Shown here: positions 10,510-18,375 of the stretch, piece after piece
How positions within the stretch are numbered: position 1 is the first letter of the stretch
Layout: each line of letters starts with the position of its first letter
Assembly (NCBI GenBank): GCA_035627835.1
Contig: DASPKX010000104.1
Location: 16,408 to 80,407, forward strand
Source: DASPKX01 sp035627835
GTDB lineage: Bacteria; Verrucomicrobiota; Verrucomicrobiia; Limisphaerales; SXQI01
DNA length: 64,000 bases
Direction: 5' to 3'
Notes under the pieces: model-generated
Told to the model about the DNA's origin: nothing
Seen by the model: the letters and a program-made list of their open reading frames with translations, nothing else
Database searches by the model: none
Translations under genes and position numbers: made by a program

Positions 10510-12495
10510 ATGTTCGCTGAGGATCCGAAACAATCGACGCGCGAGCTGCAATGGCTGGCGTTAGGTGTGCTGCTGGGCATGCTCATCCTTTTGGGCAAGC
10601 TCTGGCACACGCAGGTGGTCGCGCGGAAGCGTTATGAGCAAAGCCTGCAAGTGCAGTCAGTCCGCACGGTTCCCCTGCTCCCCACACGCGGACGCATTCT
10701 CGATGTGCGCGGGCGGCAACTCGCCGAGAACGAGCCGCGGTATGACGTAAAGTTGTATCTCGAGGACATCCGCCCGTTGTTCTACCACGAGTACACGAAC
10801 ACTGTTCGGCCGAGTTACCTCGCAACCAACCCGGGGGTGAAGCTGTCGCGCAGCGTGCAATTCGCCTTGCAAGCTGAAGCACGCTATCGGGTGGCTAGCA
10901 ATCTCGTGGCAAGAGCAACGGCGGCGGTTGGGTCGCCCTTGATCCTGAATAAGGACAGGTTCGGCGAGCATTACACGAACAAGTTATCGCTGCCGCTCAC
11001 CGTTCTGACCAACCTCACCCGAGCGCAGATTTCTGGCTTCATCGAAAAGGCCGCTGACTTCCCAGGTGTCGCGTTAGAAGCGACACCCGTGCGCGTTTAT
11101 CCATATCCAGGTATCGCATCGCATTTGATTGGCTACATTGGGCGGGCGGAAATTCGAGGGACGGGAGAAGAGTTCCAGTTCAGCTATCCGGTGCAAGGCT
11201 TCGTTGGCCGCAATGGCCTTGAGCAGGCGTTCGACAGCGTGTTGCGCGGCACGCCCGGCGTGAAGGCGCTGTTGGTTAATAATATCGGATACGCCCAAAG
11301 CGAGTCGCGCCAACAGGAGCCGGAGCCTGGATGGGATCTCCACCTCACCCTGGATGTCGATATTCAAAAAGCGGCGGACCAGGCGTTGCGGATGACCGGG
11401 CCGGAAACCCGCGGGGCGGCGGTGGTGATGGATGTGCGGAATGGGGACATCATTGCGATGGCTTCGTCCCCAACCTTTGACCTGAACGACTTTGTGGATG
11501 GGGTCAGCCATGCGCAATGGGCGGAGCTGACGGATCCGAAGACGCTGCCGTTGTTCGATCGGGCGGCGCAAGGGATGTATCCGCCGGGATCGGTTTACAA
11601 AATAATAACGGGGTTGGCTGCTCTGGAAGCGGGGTTGGATCCGAAAGCTTTGTACGAGAGCGCGGGCTATACGCGCATTGGACGCCGCATCATCCAAGAC
11701 ACTGCCAAAGCGGGCATTTTTGATTTTCGGCGCGCCTTCGCCAAGTCGAGCAATCCGTACTTCATCGATGCGGGGCGGCGGATTGGGAAAGAACGAATCC
11801 TCGCGCTGTCGAAGGAGTTCAAGCTTGGGGAGCGGACAGGCTATCTCTCCCGTACAGACATTAGGGATTCCTTAGAAAAGCCGGGTTATCTCCCGAATCC
11901 CCTGACTGGGTTGAAGCGAGACGGGTTGCCGTGGCAGGAGGGCGACACGGCCAACCTGTCCATTGGCCAGGGCGAGATTCTGACTACTCCGTTGCAGGTG
12001 GCGGTGATGATGGCGACGGTGGCGAACCGAGGCACGATTTACACACCGCGCTTGATCACGGCAATTCGTCCGCCGGAGAAGGACGCGACCGGGGCAGCTG
12101 GCGAGTTCTTCGAGCCGGGCATCCTGCGGGGACGGGTGAACTTAAGCCCGGCTTCCTGGCAGACGCTGCACGAAGCGATGCTGGCGGATGTTGAAGATCC
12201 AGAAGGGACTGGGAAGAGCGCGCGCATTGAGGGGTATCGGATCGGCGGGAAAACGGGCACAGCAGAGTTGGATCAACCGACCAAAGCGGGTGACCGGAAG
12301 ATCACCTGGTTCGCGGCTTATGGGCCGTTTGAGAATCCGCGCTATGCCGTGGTGGTGATGCAGGAGGGCGGCGCGTCGGGCGGCGGATCGTGCGCGCCGC
12401 GCGCGCGGGAGATCTTCAAGGCCTTGATCAAGCGGGACACCAATCCCCCACCCCAGGCTGAGCGGACTTTAACTTTTCAGAGGGAGGCGCGGTAA
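10510..12495 (+). CDS. mrdA: Penicillin-binding protein 2 (elongation transpeptidase)
   Basis: The 661-residue class B PBP cross-links peptidoglycan during cell elongation. It has an N-terminal membrane helix (LALGVLLGMLILLGKLW), the PBP dimerisation/pedestal domain beginning RGRILDVRGRQLAENEP, and a transpeptidase domain. The three active-site motifs are SVYK (S361), SSN (413-415) and KTG (581-583). The stop overlaps the rodA start (TAATG), so the two partners of the SEDS-PBP2 glycan polymerase/transpeptidase pair are translationally coupled. Confidence 0.97.
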   Translation: MFAEDPKQSTRELQWLALGVLLGMLILLGKLWHTQVVARKRYEQSLQVQSVRTVPLLPTRGRILDVRGRQLAENEPRYDVKLYLEDIRPLFYHEYTNTVRPSYLATNPGVKLSRSVQFALQAEARYRVASNLVARATAAVGSPLILNKDRFGEHYTNKLSLPLTVLTNLTRAQISGFIEKAADFPGVALEATPVRVYPYPGIASHLIGYIGRAEIRGTGEEFQFSYPVQGFVGRNGLEQAFDSVLRGTPGVKALLVNNIGYAQSESRQQEPEPGWDLHLTLDVDIQKAADQALRMTGPETRGAAVVMDVRNGDIIAMASSPTFDLNDFVDGVSHAQWAELTDPKTLPLFDRAAQGMYPPGSVYKIITGLAALEAGLDPKALYESAGYTRIGRRIIQDTAKAGIFDFRRAFAKSSNPYFIDAGRRIGKERILALSKEFKLGERTGYLSRTDIRDSLEKPGYLPNPLTGLKRDGLPWQEGDTANLSIGQGEILTTPLQVAVMMATVANRGTIYTPRLITAIRPPEKDATGAAGEFFEPGILRGRVNLSPASWQTLHEAMLADVEDPEGTGKSARIEGYRIGGKTGTAELDQPTKAGDRKITWFAAYGPFENPRYAVVVMQEGGASGGGSCAPRAREIFKALIKRDTNPPPQAERTLTFQREAR

Positions 12496-13685
12496 TGTTC
12501 GAAAAGCCTCTCAAAGAAAATGTGCATCGCATCGATTGGGTGCTGTGGGGCGGCATCCTCGGCCTGATGCTGGTGGGGGCGCTCTTCATATTTAGCGCGT
12601 CGCGCGCTGGCGACCCCACGAGTGGGCTGTGGATGCGGCAGGTCATTTCGTACGGGATCGGAATCATGCTCGTGGCGGTGCTGTGCGGTGTGGATTACAC
12701 CAAATGGTCGCGCTACGCGCTGGTCGGTTACTGGGGGTGCATCCTGCTCTTGCTGGCGGTGCTGATTCCGGGTGTGGGCGTGATGCGATACGGCGCGAGA
12801 CGATGGATTGATTTTGGGCCCGTGCAATTTCAGCCGAGTGAATTTGCGAAGCTCGGGTTCATCTTCATGCAGGCGCATTATCTCAGCCAGCCGGTGGAAG
12901 AATTGCGCAGACGGTCGGCGTTCCTGAAGAGCCTCGCGTTGGCAGCGCTGCCATTTGTTTTGATTTTGAAAGAGCCGGACCTCGGGTCGGCGTTGGTCTT
13001 TTTCCCGGTGGGGTTGGCGATGATGTTTGTGGCCGGTGTGCCACGGCAGACATTGGCCAAGTTTTTGGGCGGGTCAGCAGTGATTATTGGGCTGCTGTTG
13101 CTCAACGTGCTTTTCGCCCCGCCGCAATGGCAGGTGAAGATTGAGGATTACCAGCGCCATCGCTTGCTTGTGTTTTTCGGTTTGGATTTTGCGCCTCGGG
13201 ACGCCACGCCTGAAGCGCGACAAAAGGCTCGATCGTTGCAGCGAGAAAAAAGCTACAACGTGGAGCAGGCCTTAATCTCCGTCGGTTCCGGCGGGGTGAT
13301 GGGCAAAGGCTGGCGGGAAGGAACCCAAAATGCATTGGGATACTTGCCGCGGGCAGTGGCGCACAATGACTTCATCTTCTCCGTGATTGCCGAGGAGAAA
13401 GGATTTGTGGGCAGCGTGATCGTGATCACGCTTTACACCATAGTGCTGCTAAGCGGGCTGCGAATCGCAGGCCAGGCGCGCGATCGCCTGGGAAAACTGC
13501 TGGCAGTGGGCGTGGTGGCCCTCTTGTTCAGTCATATCTTCATCAACATCGGCATGAACATTCGCCTGATGCCCGTGACGGGCATACCGCTGCCGCTCCT
13601 CAGTTATGGAGGATCGTCTGTGGTTTGCTCGTTGATCGCGATTGGCATCCTGCAAAACGTGCACCTCTACAGAAGGTCTTATTAA
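12495..13685 (+). CDS. rodA: SEDS-family peptidoglycan glycosyltransferase RodA
   Basis: The 396-residue multi-spanning protein polymerises lipid II during elongation in complex with PBP2. SEDS landmarks are GARRWIDFGPVQFQPSEFAK early, VEQALISVGSGGVMGKGWREGTQ in the long periplasmic loop, the acidic FIFSVIAEEKGFVG segment, and the C-terminal PVTGIPLPLLSYGGSSVV. ATG 12495 shares a base with the mrdA stop codon. Confidence 0.97.
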   Translation: MFEKPLKENVHRIDWVLWGGILGLMLVGALFIFSASRAGDPTSGLWMRQVISYGIGIMLVAVLCGVDYTKWSRYALVGYWGCILLLLAVLIPGVGVMRYGARRWIDFGPVQFQPSEFAKLGFIFMQAHYLSQPVEELRRRSAFLKSLALAALPFVLILKEPDLGSALVFFPVGLAMMFVAGVPRQTLAKFLGGSAVIIGLLLLNVLFAPPQWQVKIEDYQRHRLLVFFGLDFAPRDATPEARQKARSLQREKSYNVEQALISVGSGGVMGKGWREGTQNALGYLPRAVAHNDFIFSVIAEEKGFVGSVIVITLYTIVLLSGLRIAGQARDRLGKLLAVGVVALLFSHIFINIGMNIRLMPVTGIPLPLLSYGGSSVVCSLIAIGILQNVHLYRRSY

Positions 13686-13694
13686 CCCTCAAAT

Positions 13695-15638
13695 ATGAAC
13701 GATAGAAACTTTTCGCGGCGACGCAAAACCATGAGATTCCGCCCTCCTGGCGGGCTCAGCGCGCCGAACCGCCCGACCAAAGCAGCGAATGAAGCTCGCG
13801 CTGATGCGGTGGGTGAGACGACTTCAGGGCCGGAAGCTGTGTTCGACGGCAGGCACACGAAGGAAATTGAACGCGCTGAGAATGTGGCGGCGGGACTGCC
13901 TGCGGATCCACATGAAGCTTCGACTCAAACGACGAATGTGGCTCCAGAGCCGCAGCCGCAAAAACCGGAGCCGGAATACAAGCCAATCGAAGTGCAAAGC
14001 GCCGCGCCGGTGGGAATCGTGGAGACGATTCGCGCAGCGGCCGAAAAAGTGATCAAACGTGTGCAACGGTTGATCAAGCCGGAGAAGCAGACTCACAAGG
14101 AAGTGTTGATCAACGCGGAGTCGCTCGAGACGCGCGTGGCGGTGTTGGAAGATGGGCGCGTCGAGGAGTTCACGATCGAGCGCACGGAAGATGACCGGCT
14201 CGTCGGGAGCATTTACAAAGGAAAGGTTCGAAACCTTGAAGATGGATTGAAGGCGGCGTTTGTGGACATTGGGTTCGAGAAGAATGCTTTTCTCCATTAC
14301 TGGGACATTGTGCCGGCGCCGTTTGATAGCGGCGTGGAAGTGGTCGAGCGCGAAGGCGCGCGGAAGAAAGATCGGCCGCGCATCACGCAAAAAGATATTC
14401 CGAAGCTTTATCCTCCAGGCAGCGAAATCATCGTGCAGGTGACGAAGGGGCCGATTGGGACGAAGGGGCCGCGCGTCACCACGAACCTGGCTTTGCCGGG
14501 ACGTTACTTGGTGCTGCTGCCGAACTCGGACCAGAGCGGTATTTCGCGGAAAATCGAGGATCCCGAGGAGCGGAGCCGGCTTAAGAAAATCCTCCGCAGC
14601 TTGAGCATTCCCGAAGGGATGGGAGTGATCATTCGCACCGTGGGCGAAGGGCAGCAGGCGCGTTATTTCGTGCGCGACCTGGCGTTGCTTTTGGATGAGT
14701 GGAAGCGGGTTGCGGACAACATCCAGAACAAGCCGATTGCGAGCTGCGTGTTCCAGGAACCGGATTTGATCGAGCGCACCGTGCGCGACTTCCTGACGGA
14801 GGATGTGGACCGGATCATCATCGACAACGGCCGCGAATACGACCGTGTGCGTGAGATGATCGGCCGCATTTCCCGGCGCTCGATGACGAAGGTGAAGCTT
14901 TACGCAGAGCCACAACCGTTGTTCGACCGGTTCGGTGTGACACGGCAATTGGAAAGCGCATTCTCGCGGCAGGTGCCGTTAAAGAGCGGCGGTTACATCG
15001 TCATTGATGAAACGGAAGCGTTGGTGGCGATCGACGTGAACACCGGCCGCCACAAGGGGAGCAAGGATCAGGAATCGACGATCCTGAAGGTCAACGTGGA
15101 AGCGGCCGAAGAAATTGGGCGGCAGTTGCGGTTGCGCAACATCGGCGGCTTGATCGTGCTCGATTTCATCGACATGAAGTCGGTGCGCGATCAGCGGCAA
15201 GTTTATCAAAAGCTGAAGGAGTCACTCCGCCGGGATAAGGCGAAGACACATGTGCTGCCGATCTCGCAGCTCGGCTTGATGGAGATGACGCGCCAGCGGC
15301 ATTCAGAGAGCGTGCGCTCGACGGTTTACGACGACTGCCCGCATTGCAAAGGGCGCGGCAAGGTGAAGAGCGCGCTGACGATGAGCGTGGAGATTCAGCG
15401 CAAGCTGGTCGAGATACTCAAACGCCGCAATCGAGACGAATCGGACTTCCAGCTCAAGGTAGTCGTCAATCCATCCGTGCGCGACCGTCTGCGGGGCGAG
15501 GACGAACGGCTAATCATCGAACTTGAGAAGAAGTACTTTGGACGGCTGGAGTTCCGTTCGGACCCAGGCTTGCATCCCGAGCAGTACAAGATTGTAAATG
15601 CGATGACGAACGAAGAGTTGGCGAACGTTGGGTTGTAA
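13695..15638 (+). CDS. rng: Ribonuclease E/G
   Basis: The 647-residue endoribonuclease is for mRNA decay and rRNA/tRNA processing. About 120 N-terminal residues are Pro/Glu-rich and probably disordered. An S1-like domain follows (VGSIYKGKVRNLEDGLKAAF), then the catalytic core with the magnesium-binding aspartates D447 (AIDVNTG) and D490 (LDFIDMK), and a zinc-link CPHCKG (C548, C551) used for dimerisation. There is no long C-terminal degradosome scaffold, so it is RNase G-like in layout despite the added N-terminal arm. Placement directly after the mre genes is a widespread arrangement (rng/cafA in proteobacteria). Confidence 0.93.
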   Translation: MNDRNFSRRRKTMRFRPPGGLSAPNRPTKAANEARADAVGETTSGPEAVFDGRHTKEIERAENVAAGLPADPHEASTQTTNVAPEPQPQKPEPEYKPIEVQSAAPVGIVETIRAAAEKVIKRVQRLIKPEKQTHKEVLINAESLETRVAVLEDGRVEEFTIERTEDDRLVGSIYKGKVRNLEDGLKAAFVDIGFEKNAFLHYWDIVPAPFDSGVEVVEREGARKKDRPRITQKDIPKLYPPGSEIIVQVTKGPIGTKGPRVTTNLALPGRYLVLLPNSDQSGISRKIEDPEERSRLKKILRSLSIPEGMGVIIRTVGEGQQARYFVRDLALLLDEWKRVADNIQNKPIASCVFQEPDLIERTVRDFLTEDVDRIIIDNGREYDRVREMIGRISRRSMTKVKLYAEPQPLFDRFGVTRQLESAFSRQVPLKSGGYIVIDETEALVAIDVNTGRHKGSKDQESTILKVNVEAAEEIGRQLRLRNIGGLIVLDFIDMKSVRDQRQVYQKLKESLRRDKAKTHVLPISQLGLMEMTRQRHSESVRSTVYDDCPHCKGRGKVKSALTMSVEIQRKLVEILKRRNRDESDFQLKVVVNPSVRDRLRGEDERLIIELEKKYFGRLEFRSDPGLHPEQYKIVNAMTNEELANVGL

Positions 15639-15659
15639 GTCAGCGTTTGAGAATGTCAG

Positions 15660-15690
15660 AGCCCGCTTCGAAAGGAGCGGGCTCTTTCCT
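15660..15690 (+). terminator. Rho-independent terminator of the mre operon
   Basis: An 8-bp perfect stem AGCCCGCT/AGCGGGCT (15660-15667 with 15676-15683) is followed by CTTTCCTTTGTT. It lies 22 bp after the RNase E/G stop and ends the six-gene operon. Confidence 0.85.
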
Positions 15691-15784
15691 TTGTTGAACG
15701 CAGGCGCATGCGCGGGCGCACACCGTGGAGAGCGACAACCGATTGGCTGCCGCCCTCCGAAAGAGGCTAATGAATGAGCTTCCG

Positions 15785-16144
15785 TTACGCTCTGGCGTGT
15801 TGAGGCGAGGGAAGCTTGCTGGTGAAGGCTGCAGCTCCGATTTCGAACAAGCCAAGCGCCAAATGAGGCGCCCAGACGTGGTCGGCGAAGCCAAGCAGCC
15901 ATGGGGAAGCGGCCAAAAAGAGGCCGCTGCAAAAATCGAGGGCCAGATGCATGGACATTGGGATCACACGCAATAGGCCCATCTCGTAATCGGTCAGAAG
16001 GCTGTAGAGCAGGCCAAGCCCGCCTACAGCAACCATTGCCCAGGTCTCGGGACCGCCGGCTGCGAAGCCGAGCAACCAGGGGGCGAACGCGATTAAGGCG
16101 CCCACTGAATAATCCAAAAAGCCGTGTGCTCTGGTCGTTAGCAT
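15785..16144 (-). CDS. SPW-repeat membrane protein
   Basis: The 119-residue integral membrane protein has about four hydrophobic helices and two copies of the SPW-type motif: APWLLGF at residues 21-27 and SPWLLGF at 80-86, each at the end of a helix. This internal duplication defines the SPW family, small bacterial and archaeal membrane proteins of unknown function. Thirteen bases separate it from the Ser/Gly-rich gene upstream on the same strand, so they may be co-transcribed. Confidence 0.75.
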   Translation of the reverse strand: MLTTRAHGFLDYSVGALIAFAPWLLGFAAGGPETWAMVAVGGLGLLYSLLTDYEMGLLRVIPMSMHLALDFCSGLFLAASPWLLGFADHVWAPHLALGLFEIGAAAFTSKLPSPQHARA

Positions 16145-16156
16145 AAGCGTGCAGAA

Positions 16157-17128
16157 TTAGCGCGAACCGCCGCCAGTGGAGCTGCCGGTGGAACCGCCCG
16201 TCGATCCGCCAGCGCCGCTGCTGGAGCTGGCAGAACCGCCAGAGGTTGAGCCGCCGCTGGACCCGCCAGAGGCGCCACTTCCAGAGCCGCCAGAAGAGCT
16301 TCCCGAGCCGCCCGAGCCGCTGCTGCCGGAACCACCCGAAGAGCTGCCGCTGCCGCCAGCGCCGCTGCTGCCTGTGGAGCTACCGCTGCCACCGGTCGAG
16401 CCAGAGGCAGAACCTGTTCCGCTACCACTGCCGGAGCCGGTGGCATCCGAGCCGCTGCTGGAACCGGAACTGCCGCTGCCTAAGCCCGAGCCACTCGTGC
16501 TCCCAGAGCCGGAGCCGCTGCCGGATTGGCCGCTGGCGGAGCCGCCAGAGTTTCTCCCGCCGCGCTGGCTTTGATCAGCATTGCCATGGCCGCGATAACG
16601 ATTGGTGGAGTTATATAAGCCAGTGTCAGAAGCACGGCCGCCGCTCGCCGACGCGCCGATGCCACCCTGGGAGCTGGAGCCGCTGCCGCTCAGGCCGCCT
16701 GTGCTGCTGCCGCTGGTAGATCCCGAAGCGCCGCCCTGGCTGGAGCTGGAGCCGGAAAGGCCACCGGAGCTAGAGCCAGAAGAACCGCTCTGCCCCGAGC
16801 CGGAGCCACCCGAAGCTGACGTGCCGCTTTGGCCGGAGGCAGAACCGCCGGACGAAGAGGATCCGCTTTGGTCAGAGCTGGAGCCGCTGGTGGACTGGCC
16901 AGAACTGCCTTGAGAGCTGGATTGGCTGCCTTGCTGGCCTCCAGAGAATGTTCCGCCGCGGGAACGCGCCGTGTCGCTTTGCGAGTTGCCTTGAAGTGAG
17001 CCGGAAGAGGAGCCGGAGCTTCCGCTGCCAGAACCCGAACCGGAACCCGGACCCGAACCGCCAGAACTTTGCGCATGCGTCATGGCGCTCAGCGCGAAGA
17101 CTGCGATTAAAACTGCAATTTTTTTCAT
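16157..17128 (-). CDS. Secreted Ser/Gly-rich low-complexity protein
   Basis: The 323-residue protein has a clear Sec signal peptide (MKKIAVLIAVFALSAMTHA, cleaved before QSSGG). The mature chain is almost entirely Gly and Ser with occasional Gln, Ala and Thr, in short irregular units such as GSGSGSG, SGQSG and GGSGSSSGG. The only complex stretch is residues about 165-193, RASDTGLYNSTNRYRGHGNA and flanks, rich in Tyr, Asn and Arg. No enzymatic domain is visible. It could be an extracellular matrix, sheath or adhesive component. A long opposite-strand frame here encodes only Pro/Glu/Leu repeats and is a shadow. Confidence 0.7.
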   Translation of the reverse strand: MKKIAVLIAVFALSAMTHAQSSGGSGPGSGSGSGSGSSGSSSGSLQGNSQSDTARSRGGTFSGGQQGSQSSSQGSSGQSTSGSSSDQSGSSSSGGSASGQSGTSASGGSGSGQSGSSGSSSGGLSGSSSSQGGASGSTSGSSTGGLSGSGSSSQGGIGASASGGRASDTGLYNSTNRYRGHGNADQSQRGGRNSGGSASGQSGSGSGSGSTSGSGLGSGSSGSSSGSDATGSGSGSGTGSASGSTGGSGSSTGSSGAGGSGSSSGGSGSSGSGGSGSSSGGSGSGASGGSSGGSTSGGSASSSSGAGGSTGGSTGSSTGGGSR

Positions 17129-17358
17129 TCCGTTAATCTCCTAGTTGTCGTTGGACTGCAACCAATGCCGACATGGCTGATTGCGAGGCCAACCTTCCTC
17201 GCCAGCAGAGTGGCAACAATGCGTAGAGGAGCGGGGATGAAGGGCGAACTATGAGATGAGAGCGCGCTCAGGGAAACACGGGGGTATGAGTGCAGGAGAA
17301 GCGGAGCGCCAGTTTGTGGTTGCGCATGGTCTTAATGAAACTTAAACCAAGCATCACG

Positions 17359-17568
17359 ATGAAATCCCTCGTTTACATTCTGATTGCTGTAGTCGCTTTC
17401 AGCGCGGCGCCGGTCTACGCTGCGAACGATCGAGCCAAAGAATCCGCACCGACCGAAGCGACGGATGGGGTGAAGAAAGAGAAGAAGGCCGAAAAGGCCA
17501 AAAAGAAGAAGAAAGCCAAGAAGGCAAAGAAGGCTAAAAAAGACAAGAAGCACGCGCGGCAATCCTAA
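17359..17568 (+). CDS. Small exported Lys/Ala-rich protein
   Basis: The 69-residue product starting at ATG 17359 has a signal peptide (MKSLVYILIAVVAFSAAPVYA, AxA-type site). The mature tail of about 48 residues is dominated by Lys, Ala and Glu (EKKAEKAKKKKKAKKAKKAK), so it is very basic outside the membrane. ATGs at 17335 and 17290 are possible but would bury the signal peptide. It is divergent from the Ser/Gly-rich protein and is followed by a strong terminator. Function unknown; binding to an acidic polymer such as exopolysaccharide or DNA is plausible but unproven. Confidence 0.6.
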   Translation: MKSLVYILIAVVAFSAAPVYAANDRAKESAPTEATDGVKKEKKAEKAKKKKKAKKAKKAKKDKKHARQS

Positions 17569-17588
17569 TCACGAACACGTTTTTACCG

Positions 17589-17618
17589 GGCCAGCGCTTT
17601 TGGTGCGCTGGCCTTTTT
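17589..17618 (+). terminator. Strong Rho-independent terminator
   Basis: A 9-bp perfect stem GGCCAGCGC/GCGCTGGCC (17589-17597 with 17605-17613) is followed by TTTTTGTTT. It ends the Lys-rich gene and insulates the ABC transporter gene that starts at 17641. Confidence 0.9.
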
Positions 17619-17640
17619 GTTTAGATTTCCGGGCGCTTGC

Positions 17641-18375
17641 ATGAGGATCGAACTCAGTGGTGTTTCAAAGAGGTATGGCCGCACACGTGCACTGGATGCG
17701 GTAAGCCTGCAGATTGAGCCGGGGCAGATCATCGCACTGTTGGGCTCGAACGGAGCCGGGAAAACAACGTTGCTGCGAGCGTTGGCAACCATTGTGGGGC
17801 TGGATCGCGGCGAGATCCGCCTCGATGGGGAATTGCTCACACGCGACCGGCTGGACTTGCGCCGGCGAATGATGTTCCTGCCCGATTTCCCTTTTCTATT
17901 CTGGGACCAGAGCACGCTAAAAAATATCGCAACCATCTTGCGGTTGCACGAAGCAGATGCTTCAGGCGTGGAAAAGCGGGTGGTCGAATTGCTAAGGGAT
18001 TTCGATTTGCTCCCCCTGGCCGATACGCCGGTGCAGAGCTTGTCGCGAGGACAAGGTTATAAGACCGGTCTAACAGGGCTGCTGGCCGTCAATCCTGAGC
18101 TGTGGCTGCTGGACGAGCCGTTCGCCTCGGGCATGGATCCACATGCGATCCAGGCGTTCAAACGGCATGCCCGCACAGCCGCAGCCGCAGGGAGAACCAT
18201 CATTTACTCGACGCAGATTCTTGATGTGGCCGAGCGGTTCTCTGATCGCGTCTGCGTGATCCATGAAGGCGAGATTCGGGCCTTCGATAGCCTGGAACGA
18301 CTTCAGGCTGCTGCCGGAACACAGGAGCAGGCTCTCGATGCGCTGTTCCGGCGGTTGCGTGAGGAAAGCAAGTGA
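17641..18375 (+). CDS. ABC-2 type exporter, ATP-binding subunit
   Basis: The 244-residue ABC ATPase has Walker A GSNGAGKT (35-42), signature LSRGQ (134-138) and Walker B LWLLDEP (154-160). The switch position has Gln192 (IIYSTQILD) where a His is usual, and the Q-loop position reads Asp (FLPDFPF). These substitutions may alter the hydrolysis cycle. ATG 17641 is preferred to an upstream TTG inside the preceding terminator. The stop overlaps the GTG start of the permease gene, a classic ATPase/permease pair. Substrate unknown. Confidence 0.88.
   Translation: MRIELSGVSKRYGRTRALDAVSLQIEPGQIIALLGSNGAGKTTLLRALATIVGLDRGEIRLDGELLTRDRLDLRRRMMFLPDFPFLFWDQSTLKNIATILRLHEADASGVEKRVVELLRDFDLLPLADTPVQSLSRGQGYKTGLTGLLAVNPELWLLDEPFASGMDPHAIQAFKRHARTAAAAGRTIIYSTQILDVAERFSDRVCVIHEGEIRAFDSLERLQAAAGTQEQALDALFRRLREESK

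Noticed and set aside
13824..14948. Antisense frame of 374 codons opposite RNase E/G
   Set aside because: Same shadow effect; no domains, and the sense gene has catalytic motifs.
16176..16574. Plus-strand Pro/Glu/Leu repeat frame opposite the Ser/Gly-rich gene
   Set aside because: It is the complement of Gly/Ser codons; the other strand has a signal peptide and a clear start.
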